Under the pieces are notes generated by a model. It did not search any database. It was not told where the DNA came from and worked only from the letters and a program-made list of their open reading frames with translations. Positions 33,001 through 42,473 of a stretch of 64,000 nt of DNA are shown here, piece by piece. Source of the DNA: Blastomussa wellsi. Lineage: Eukaryota > Cnidaria > Anthozoa > Scleractinia > Plerogyridae. A program made the position numbers and the translations under genes. The stretch is from positions 27,021,810 through 27,085,809 of the forward strand of contig OX393565.1 in the NCBI GenBank assembly GCA_947652115.1. Reading direction: 5' to 3'. Position 1 is the first letter of the stretch; each line of letters opens with the position of its first letter.

Positions 33001-35726
33001 ATTGTAAGGTAGCAAACTCTGCGAGATGGTTTCAGACATGCCCATTGTAGTTGTAGGAGTTGGGTTAACGCTAGTTACAGTAATCAGTTCAGTGGGTCGG
33101 TGAATGTTTTATCTAATAATGTAGCTGTAATATAGCTGTTTTTAGAAAAAACACAGTCAAGGTTAGCATTACTTTTTGTGAGATAAACTGTCTTGTTGGG
33201 TTGTAAGATGATTCGTTGAGTAGCTTGTCGGTATGCGTCGGTTTTCTGTAAACTGTTGTACTAAGAGTGTTACCGTCGCGTTCAACCAGGAAGTCTAGAA
33301 AAGGAAGTTTTCCATTTTCGTCAACTTCTCTGGTCAACTGTATGTCAACGTTCTTTTCGTTGAGGTTGTCGTGAAATGCATCAATTTCATCCTTGTGAAC
33401 AGCGGTAAATGTATCATCAATGTAGCATAACCAAAGCTCGAAACGTCAGTCACTCAATGTCATGGACAACAGTCTTTCTCAGGACTACCCTCATCCGGAT
33501 GATCAAACTACACAATCGACTGTTACCCCCGTTTCAAACCCATTACTGTATTTGATTAATAACAGGACAAAAGTAATTTACCTGCTAGTCACTCTAATAT
33601 GGGAACTGAAACTTTTGACTCCTATTTCATAACTTGAAGTTTATTTGTTTTCTGTGTACACATGTATCTTACCATCCAAACGTGCCTTGCTCTTGCATAC
33701 TCCTCCAGCAAAATGCCACTTTACGAGTGCTACCAAACAAATTGATACTCCTGTGACAGCTACGAATGTTGAAGCAGCACTCTGGGAGATGGAACAGTTA
33801 CCTTTATGAAAAAGAAAAATGAAGATTTCAGGTCAAAATATATTATTATGTTTCACTCTAACGCTGTGCCACATGTGGATCAACACTGAATCTTCAATTA
33901 CGATCTCAAATCACAAGTATGTTCTTAAGGAGGCTCGAAAGAGTTCCTCACTGTTATAGTGCTTGTAAAACGATCCAGGATTACAGCAAAGTGTTTAAGA
34001 TCATTGGGGTAAAGTATCTGTTATATATACTTTAATTATGACATCATAGTAGTTACCATGGCAACACCGTGCCAGTAACGAAAGACCTCCAAAATTTCAG
34101 TTTTGTTAATTATCTTTCTCAAACTCATATGCCATCACCATGAAGGAGGTTTGGATATCTGATCTTATTAAGCATCGAGTTTGATGATTTTATTTCTCCG
34201 TTTTTGTTTTGATTGAGAAACACTCGAGACAGTGTTTCATCGGCTATCCAAACACCTCAAAGTTCGCTAAAAATAGTCTGCTGCGCATCGTATTTTCAAC
34301 TCTCTTCTCAGTGTTTGGATATCCCGACGAAACACTGTCTCTCGTGTTTGATATTTTACGCAAAACTAAGTCGGTGATCTGCCATTTTTAATGCGTTATT
34401 CAAAAGCTCCCTAACTCTGCATCTTGTCCACCAATATTAAAAAAAAATTACATAGTGGAAATTCAATTACTGGTATATTTAAAAAGGTGTTTTATAAAAT
34501 TACAAGAAATTCCACTAGATAATTTTTACCCAAACTTTTCTATTTGAATCTGCATATTGATATTAATCACAAGCAAAAAATCAAGGTAGGTCACCAAGTT
34601 AATTTTTGAATAAAACAAAATGTTTTTCTCACATTTCATTTCCGCTTTTGCAGATTTCAGATGAAGCATGTGCAAGCTATGAAAGCGTGCGTCCAACTGA
34701 AAACCCTTTGGAGCCTCCTTAAGGTGGCTGGCAACAGTTTTCAGCACTTAACACTTTGACAGACTAGTACTGCCAACTTGGCTATTGCCTCATTGATCTA
34801 CGGCTACTTTGACAATGTCAGGGGTATAGCCAGGGTTTTTCCAGAGATACACGATTTGCCAAATCTCCCTGTTCTGTCACCCCAGGGGCGTGCAGCGAAG
34901 AAGGCATTCTATTTCTCCATACAGGCACCTCGCATCCGCTGTTATCTCCAACATTCTTAGATGCGCATGTGTGTGTGTGTGTGTGCGTACAGGAAGCTAT
35001 GCCCCTGAATGTGTTGACGAAATTCATTAAAAATGACAGGACATACCATGAAAAACTGCCGTCACTTTGTTAAATTTTTTCCAGTCTCCGCTTGATCGTT
35101 TAGAACATGGCTTATAGTTATTATTAAAAACTAGCTATGGTATATTGCATTTCCTGAGTTTTGATTGGTTGAGAGGCAATGGTATATGAGCTCATATACC
35201 ATTGACCTACCAAAAAGGTACGTGTACGCGAAAAAGAATGCATTTTTCCACTCGCTTGTTGGATATAAGATGGTTATAGCCAACTCACTGCTACGCGCCT
35301 CATTGGCTATCTACCATCTCATATCCAACGCGCGCTCGTGGAATAATTGTTAAACAGCCAATAGTTTTCTGGTTGGTACATTGATAACAATGGGTGACGT
35401 CACTGATATCGTCCCTATTTTCAGAAAAATTGGAACATTAGAATACACTTATTCGTTTTGTGTTCCTCATTTCTGCTATGTATCTCCCATCGGAAGGGGC
35501 ATTTGCTTGTTCGCCGGGGTGGGAATTTTTGAACAACAAGACCTCCAAAGGTCAAAAAGTTACATGCCCAGAGGGTGTTTCGATTTGATCGGTACATAAA
35601 GCAACAAGAGCGCATGCACGAAACATTAAAACACAACAAACCTTTAACTATATCTTCTCCAACCGTCACCTTAAAACAGCAAGACAGCCAAACGGAAATG
35701 CTGATCAAAAGAAGTTCCTCCGCCAT
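30100..35726 (-). CDS. Membrane-anchored short-chain dehydrogenase (RDH-like), paralogue, 4 exons
   Basis: Exons: 35642-35726 (predicted), 33673-33801, 31010-31558 and 30100-30413, all phase 1, giving 358 aa. Exon 1 starts MAEELLLISISVWLSCCF, a signal-like hydrophobic peptide. Exon 2 carries a membrane helix (about 41-55). Exon 3 carries the SDR core: TGANTGIG, 'ACRNEEK' (Arg expected to favour NADPH), NNAG, 'NVSS' and catalytic YSQTK. Exon 4 carries 'ALHPGAVKSDIW' and the C-terminus. Exon 3 is exactly 549 nt, the same as in the gene at 22927-28804, so the two arose by tandem duplication. No ShKT exon was seen between exons 1 and 2. Probable oxidoreductase of the RDH11-14 type, substrate unproven. 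Exon 1 is the least certain part, supported by matching phase, a donor at 35641 and a hydrophobic leader. Its intron holds a Penelope-like fragment. Confidence 0.75.
33113..33440 (-). mobile_element. Penelope-like reverse-transcriptase fragment
   Basis: The open minus-strand frame contains 'CYIDDTF' (the RT catalytic YxDD), then 'KLPFLDFLVERDGN' and 'TVYRKPTHTDKLLNESSYNP', the typical end of a Penelope-like RT palm/thumb. It is truncated on both sides, with no endonuclease, and sits in an intron of the dehydrogenase gene. Confidence 0.7.
34215..34349. mobile_element. Small inverted-repeat element (~135 bp)
   Basis: The arms 'GAGAAACACTCGAGACAGTG' + 'TTTCATCGGCTATCCAAACAC' and 'GTGTTTGGATATCCCGACGA' + 'AACACTGTCTCTCGTGTTT' are imperfect inverted repeats. 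It is non-coding and intronic. Confidence 0.7.
35150..35356. repeat. Palindromic dispersed element (copy 2)
   Basis: Close match to 17555-17660 ('GATGGTTATAGCCAACTC', 'CTACGCGCCTC', 'CTACCATCTCATATCCAACG'), with extra left-hand sequence that contains 'GGTATATGAGCTCATATACC', a perfect 20-bp palindrome. Confidence 0.65.
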
Positions 35727-36091
35727 TTCTGCTTGCTTACCCTGGGTCCACGGTCTCCTTAGTCAGCGGTAGAGGACAAAAAGGAACCTACTCCTGCTCA
35801 ACTCGCTCAATTCCTGCTTTCTTGTAGTTGGAATCACGTGACCATATTAATACGGCATAATTAAAATGTCAACAAAGTAAAATGTCAACAAAGCAAAATA
35901 CCCCATCCGCTGGAATCAGTGGCTTGACCCGCCGGCGGACAGCGTTAATTACGTTATTCAGTCTTTGAACAACCAGGGTGTCATTTGTTTTAGGTTAGAC
36001 ATTAGATAACGCTATCCTATTCACCGAATAAACTCAATCCAGTGGATAAGTGTTGAAAAGAAAAAAAACTGTGCTATTCTTTACCTTTTAT

Positions 36092-36630
36092 AAAGGGACA
36101 CTGTCACGAGTATAACTTCAAAAATTCAACAGACCAAAAAAATGACTATGCCAGTGCACTGAAGCTAAATATGGAGTGATATCATTATGGTATGGTTTTT
36201 ATGCGAATGCAGCCATAACACTACTGGAACAAAGACCTGAAAAGAAAATTTCAGGCTTTGGACGGGATTCGAACCCACGGCCTCTGCGTTACCGTTACCG
36301 TTATGGCTGCATTCGCATAAAAACCATACCTACTTAATTGCTACTGTTGGACATTCATTAATTTGATATCATTATGATAGCATCAGGAGATTTAGCTCTC
36401 AACATGAAAAAGTCAGACTGACTTTTTCAAGTTCTGTCCTTGTGATTTGGAAAAATTGGTGAAAAACGTTGTTCCGTCACTCTCTTCCTTAAACAGTCTA
36501 AACAATTTGCTTGATATAAATCTCTTTATGTTCTGGGAGGATTTCCTGTATGAATGAAAGAACTTAATCATAATTTTCTGGCCATTTTACTAAAAAAAGC
36601 TCAAAAATGATCGTGACAGAGTCCTTTTAA
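36092..36630. mobile_element. TIR element with nested perfect palindrome and tRNA-like module
   Basis: The outer ends 'AAAGGGACACTGTCACGA' (36092) and 'TCGTGACAGAGTCCTTTT' (36611) are inverted repeats. Inside, 31-bp perfect arms at 36189-36219 and 36300-36330 flank a tRNA-like segment with 'GGGATTCGAACCC' (36264). No transposase. It lies 5' of the duplicated small-protein locus. Confidence 0.7.
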
Positions 36631-37249
36631 GCAGTTGGGACCTGATCTCCTGATGTCAACACAATTGAAAACTTATTCCTATAAATATTAGAACTTCGAT
36701 TTCTTCGATTTGCGGTTTGTTGCACTGAAGGTTGCCGTAATTTGGGTTCTCCCGTATTCTTTGGGCATCATTGCTTTGTAATATTTTTCGGATTCCTGGT
36801 TGTGCTTAATGTTGTCTTAGTTACTTGCTCGCGGGTGTCAGTCGAGATAATGAAATAAAAATTGGGGTCAAGTTTTTAGTGCAAGCGCTCTTCTTGGACT
36901 TAGTTATTTTGGGTTCTTTTACTTTTTGGGATTTTTCTGTCTTATTCTTCAGCCAAACCTTACTAATTTTGCTTACCTTTACGGACACTAAAGTACGATG
37001 GTTAATTATTTACATATTTCATTTAAGTTTTGCACAAAGGATCCTCGATAAAAGCAATGGTGACTCATGAATATGTTTGGACACCGGAACACGAAAATAT
37101 AATGATATGGAAAGGGCACGCTCAATGGTACAGGAAAGCGTTTGACCGGAAAACAACGTTTCACTGATTTATAGAAGCTTTCACTTTGATGATTCAAAAA
37201 GATTGTACGGCAAGTCCTCACGTCAATATTTGTGATTTTCTTTAGAAGC

Positions 37250-37859
37250 ACACCAATGATAAAAGGCCCATGCAAACATAAGTATGATGCAAACGGTTTC
37301 TGGGCGCGGTGAAATGAATCGTGTTGCACGCCTGACTGATCTTTGTATTTAGAAAGCCAAGACAGGGATACTAACAACAGATTTGATTCTTCGTCTTCCA
37401 CAAGAGGTTCTTCGAGATTTATGGGGCACACCTTCGTCACATAGCTACTGCATTGTTCTCATAAACGACACGCCGTTACAAGCAGATGTCAACATGATTT
37501 CTGGTGCAATTTGTGGCTATCACATTCTCAGAAGAGAATTTCTGTTTGGCGAATACCGAGCACACGTGTTTCAAGATCCACTTGAGAATACAAGATGGAA
37601 AAGCTCGGTTCAAATCAGAGAAATTGTACCCTTTATTCGAGAATTCATTGAAACGCTACCGGATTTGAATGAAACAAGTTACGAAACAAAAGACATGCCA
37701 TTGACAATGGAAAAGGAAAAATATATAGAGACACTTTTATATCAACAAGTTTCCCGTTGGGTTATTAAGAACAATTATTACTTTGCTCTTAAATTAACTG
37801 ACGGATTGATCAAACTCGCGGAAAAAGAGACTATTAAAGTAAGAATGAGGGTCGGCTGA
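37250..37859 (+). pseudogene. Broken copy 1 of unknown small-protein gene
   Basis: Nearly identical to 41248-41832, but disabled. The N-terminal region differs by indels, so its ATG reads out of frame, and a Gln codon of the intact copy is TAG here (37350-37352, after 'CTTTGTATT'). The remaining open frame (to TGA at 37857-37859) keeps the 'ICGYHILRREFLFGEYRAH' core. A product would need to start at an internal Met. The flank downstream (to about 38100) is also duplicated. Confidence 0.75.
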
Positions 37860-38540
37860 GAATTACTTTGCGGGGCCGTCAATTCCACTTGCCAAGCGCG
37901 CGTAGCGTACGAACAGGCGCGATCGTTTGCATGCTCCTCGCTCGCTCACGCGCACAATGGTCCGTTCACTCCGTGCGCTTGATAGGAATTTGGGACTCGG
38001 AAATCGACTGCTTCGTACGAGCAGGCTATCTGAGGAACACAATTTAGGAACCACCAGCAATTTATTTTAAAGATAATTTTTAACGCTATTCTTTTCACGT
38101 TCACGCAGGTGTGCAACTTACTGTTTTGTTGAGCCTAGAATAAATTCCATCGTATTGGTTACAAGCTTTACAATAATTTAACCGCTGTAACCGCATTTTA
38201 CGTCAAAGTTAGGATATGATATAGGACGAGCAGAGTTGAAGGGTTCATCCTAGCTGTGGGCAGTGTAAAAAGAGATAAAGAATAAGAATTCATCAATGAA
38301 CAAGTACATTTTTCTTTACTTTAGATTTATTGCAGCAAAAACTATTTGAATAGATTGACTAGATATCTGTCAAAGCACATAAAACATCATTCTCATAACC
38401 ACGTAACAACAACATCATTGTCATCTTCTGTGTTTCTTTACCTTAAAATTAACGGTTTCTGTTCGTTGCAGATTCACTTTAATCAATACTTCTTTATAGT
38501 AGTTTACGAACGTATTTTAAAATCTCAAACTCAGATTTAA

Positions 38541-38770
38541 CCCGGCAAGGTAATCGTGGTAGCCGTTCTATTTTTCCTTAGTTATCTTCAGAAACTCTTG
38601 GTTTAGTTCAATTGCCAGCCAATGCTGGTATTTAACAATTCATCTTGTGACATGTCGATAAAGGTAACGTGCTTGTGTTAAAGGCCAGTTAGATGATTCA
38701 CAAATATGGCTATTGATGCATGCCTCCATGGAACTCAACAGCTTGTTTTTAGTAACAACATGTACTAAAA
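38541..38770 (-). pseudogene. Broken exon-2 copy of the minus-strand homologue
   Basis: Matches 42474-42715 on the minus strand ('NKLLSSMEACINSHICESSN', 'QARYLYRHVTR'), but the conserved Trp codon after 'RHVTR' is TGA (38640-38642), and a second stop follows near 'KITKEK'. No exon 1 for this copy is seen to the right. It is the second half of duplication unit 1. Confidence 0.75.
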
Positions 38771-38999
38771 TTTTTATTTCCATTCTTTTCTACATGTACA
38801 GTTTAGGGCAATTTTCGAACATTTCTCATACATTCTCTTACATTATGTCGTATGGACATCTGGCAAATAATGGGAAATGATACGCGAAAATGCATAAATT
38901 ACCCTGTGACGTCACTGGACGGAATTATAACGCTCAGAGTTCTGGGTCGCCCACGCCTCAGGGGATTAGAGCGAGAGAACGTCTGACACTCCAGACTAC

Positions 39000-39655
39000 G
39001 TTTGCGTCAATTTATAGACATTTTACAATGCCCCGTTTGCGTCAATTTATAGACATTTTACAATGCCCCGTTTGCGTATATTTATAGACATTTTATAATG
39101 CCCCGATTGCGTCAATTTATAGACATTTTACAACGCTCCGTTTGCGTCAATTTATAGACATTTTATAATGCCCCGATTGCGTCAATTTATAGACATTTTA
39201 CAATGCCCCGTTTGCGTCGATTTATAGGCATTTTACAATGCCCCGTTTGCGTAAATTTATAGACATTTTACATTGCCCCGTTTGCGTATATTTATAGACA
39301 TTTTATAATGCCCCGATTGCGTCAATTTATAGACATTTTACAACGCCCCGTTTGCGTCAATTTATAGACATTTTACAATGCCCCGATTGCGTCAATTTAT
39401 AGACATTTTAAAATGTCCCGTTTGTGTCAATTTATAGACATTTTACAATGCCCCGTTTGCGTCAATTTATAGACATTTTACAATGCCCCGTTTGTGTCAA
39501 TTTGTAGACATTTTATAATGCCCCGTTTGCGTCAATTTATAGACATTTTACAATGCTCCATTTGCGTCAATTTATTTTACAATGCCCCGTTTGCGTCAAC
39601 TTATAGGCATTTTATAATGCCCCGTTTGCGCCAACTTACAGAGATATTTCACAGT
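39000..39655 (+). repeat. Minisatellite, 35-bp unit, ~18-19 copies
   Basis: The unit is 'TTTGCGTCAATTTATAGACA' + 'TTTTACAATGCCCCG' (35 bp), with variants ATTGCG, TATATTT, TATAATG and one shortened copy near 39560. The repeats abut without spacers, and open frames across the array are repeat artefacts. It lies between the two duplication units, 5' of the intact copy. Confidence 0.92.
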
Positions 39656-41124
39656 GCTATCTCCAACGTCAATTACAAGATTTTATGGTGAGCTTCCTTG
39701 GGTGTTATCCTTGTTTTAAATTACGCAGCAATGACTTTTTTTCTTATTCTGTCAAGCATGAAGGGGAAAAAAAAACATCGAGAGTGCTAAGACTCGCGTC
39801 TCACCCCCCAAGCTACTTGACCTACTTGCCACGACTATTCTTCCAGTCCCGCTCTTTTCACGCTTCACGCTCGACGGCGAAAACAATGACAGCTCCTTAC
39901 GTATATTTTCTTATGTAACCACCATCATATCAAAAGATCAGATCTAGATTGAATAAAATAAGACAGTCAAAACTCGATTCGATCCACCCTGGATTTGATA
40001 TAAAATAAAAGCGCTGATCCTTTTATCCTCTGCTCTTTCGATTTTGTCTGGTCTCATTCTGCCAAACTGTCCTGCGGTTTATATTCTCCGAAGTTGCGGA
40101 GTCCGGAATCGCAAAAAATCGCCGCTACTAATAACTCAGAAAGCTTTCAGATGTTCGGCTTGGGTACAAAATTATTCTTTACTGAGATTTTGTTACTTAT
40201 TGTGATTAAGAATTTAGTACTTCTTATTTACAGACATTTTATGTAAAAAGACCAAGGATCGTAAAATCTTTGTAAATGATATAACTTTTTTACATTCTTA
40301 GGAGATTTTATAAAGTCTGTGAATTGTACATCTTTCTTTTTATTATGACATATAATTTATAAACATTTTACAAAGATATTATCAAGACCAATCTATAAAA
40401 TCGATAAAATCTCTGTTAAAGAAAATTACTAGAGATTTTGTTTTGAACAAGTAAAAGTAGCAAGTCGTAAATTTAATATTTATAGGCATTTCATGAGGTC
40501 TGTTAAGGGGTCAGGTTTTCCAGTGCAATTAAGCTATAATTATTCAACTTTGTACCTGTAATAGTTGCGCTGTAAGAAACTTTTAACAACAAATTTTATC
40601 GGTAAACTTGGTAAAATGTTTAGAACTAAATCAATGGAAGCAAATATTGTAATTTTTACAATTCTCACGTTGCTTTATTTTGACCAACCACCTGTAAGAA
40701 ATTAGCGGATTTTTAAGAAGAAAATATTTTCGTCACTGTGTAAGCCTCGAAGGAAAATATGCTAAGCAGGCTCGTAGCGCGAACTGCGCAGGTCATTAAG
40801 TTAGCTTGAATGACAGTTGACAGTGATTCGATGGATTTTGTGGTTTGACCCTTTAAAAGGGAACGTGAAAAGCAAATAGAGCAGAAGAGATTCACAAATT
40901 CAATGTAACTGGAAACAAGTCAATGAACCGAGTCACCAGAGACGAGAAGTGTTTTTGTTGGAGTTACGACTTATTCCCCTGAATTCTACTTCAACAATGG
41001 TAATTAAGCAAAATAGATTCATATAAACACTTGAGGCATACACAGAGTTTGCTTACAGTGGTAGAGAAAACACAAATTCCCTGGGCCGATTTGTGAGCAT
41101 TTTTATTCTAATGGGTGGTATTTA
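39656..41124. other. AT-rich intergenic region
   Basis: I see no coding exon, RNA gene or recognised repeat between the minisatellite and the second duplication unit. It is AT-rich with several T-runs. Confidence 0.5.
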
Positions 41125-41247
41125 GGAAAGCGTTTGACTGGACGACAACGTTTCACTGATTTATAGACGCTTGCGCTTTGATGCTTCAAAAAGACTGTAC
41201 GGTTGGTCCTCACGTCAATATTTGTGATTTTCATTAGAAGCTCATCA

Positions 41248-41832
41248 ATGAAGAAAGGCGAACAAACGGTTTCTGGGCGCGGTGAAATGAATCGTGTTGC
41301 ACGTTTGACTGATCTTTGTATTCAGAAAGCCAAGACAGGGATACTAACAACAGATTTGCTTCTTCGTCTTCCACAAGAGGTTCTTCGAGATTTATGGGGC
41401 AGACCTTCGCCACATAGCTACTGCATTGTTCTCATAAACGACACGCCGTTACAAGCAGATGTCAACATGATTTCTGGTGCAATTTGTGGCTATCACATTC
41501 TCAGAAGAGAATTTCTGTTTGGCGAATACCGAGCACACGTGTTTCAAGATCCACTTGAGAATACAAGATGGAAAAGCTCGGTTCAAATCAGAGAAATTGT
41601 ACCCTTTATTCGAGAATTCATTGAAACGCTACCGGATTTGAATGAAACAAGTTACGAAACAAAAGACATGCAATTGACAATGGAAAAGGAAAAATATGTA
41701 GAGACACTTTTATATCAACAAGTTTCCCGTTGGGTCATTAAGAACAATTGTTACTTTGCTCTTAAATTAACTGACGGATTGATCAAACTCGCGGAAAAAG
41801 AGACTATTAAAGTAAGAATGAGGGTCGGCTGA
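41248..41832 (+). CDS. Unknown small protein, 194 aa (intact copy 2)
   Basis: I do not recognise this family. The start ATG at 41248 (MKKGEQTVSG) is preceded by an acceptor-like 'GATTTTCATTAG', so a 5' non-coding exon is possible. A second Met (MNRVARL, residue 14) aligns with the start of the homologue at 42474-47743. There is no signal peptide or clear membrane helix. The strongest shared block is residues 79-102, around 'ICGYHILRREFLFGEYRAH' then 'FQDP', followed by a C-terminal helix-rich block 'QQVSRWVIKNNCYFALKL'. The frame is uninterrupted where the homologue has an intron, so it either lost the intron or derives from a spliced copy. It lies in the second unit of a roughly 4 kb tandem duplication (first unit 37250-38770) and is convergent with the homologue's last exon. 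Confidence 0.65.
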   Translation: MKKGEQTVSGRGEMNRVARLTDLCIQKAKTGILTTDLLLRLPQEVLRDLWGRPSPHSYCIVLINDTPLQADVNMISGAICGYHILRREFLFGEYRAHVFQDPLENTRWKSSVQIREIVPFIREFIETLPDLNETSYETKDMQLTMEKEKYVETLLYQQVSRWVIKNNCYFALKLTDGLIKLAEKETIKVRMRVG

Positions 41833-42473
41833 GAATTACTTTGCGGGGCCGTCAATTCCACCTTGCCAAGCGCGCGTAGTGTACGAACAGGCGCGATCTT
41901 TTGCATGCTCCTCGCTCGCTCACGCGCACAATGGTCCGTTCACTCCGTGCGCTTGATAGGAATTTGGGACTCGGAAATCGACTGCTTCGTACGAGCAGGC
42001 TATCTGAGGAACACAATTTAGGAACCACCAGCAATTTATTTTAAAGATAATTTTAACGCTATTCTCTTCACGTTCACGCATACGCAGGTGTGAAACTTAC
42101 TGTTTTGTTGAGCCTAGAATGAAAGTGCGATCGCATTGGTCACAAACTTTGCACCGCTGTAACCGCATTTACGTCATGATGAAGGTTAAGCTGTGTTATA
42201 GAACGAGCAGAATTGTAGGGTTCATCTTAGGCAGTGTAAAATGAAATAAAGAATAACAATTCATTAGTGAATAATTAAATTTTTCTTTACTTCAGATCTA
42301 CTTTAGCAAAACTAATTACTAGACATCTATTGAAACACATAAAACATCATTCTCATAACACCGAAATAACAACATTATCGTCATCTTCTGTGTTTCTTAA
42401 AGGTTACTGTACATTGCAGACCTGCTTTAATCAATGCTAATTTGTACCAGTTTACATGCACTTTTAAAACAAC

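Noticed and set aside
37383..37859. Functional 158-aa version of the unknown protein (copy 1)
   Set aside because: It lacks an ATG at that start and has an upstream in-frame TAG where the intact copy has Gln, so I call it a pseudogene.
38890..39691. ORFs with repeated 'FRHFTMPRLRQFIDIL'-like text, and a possible CRISPR array
   Set aside because: Products of the spacerless 35-bp minisatellite.
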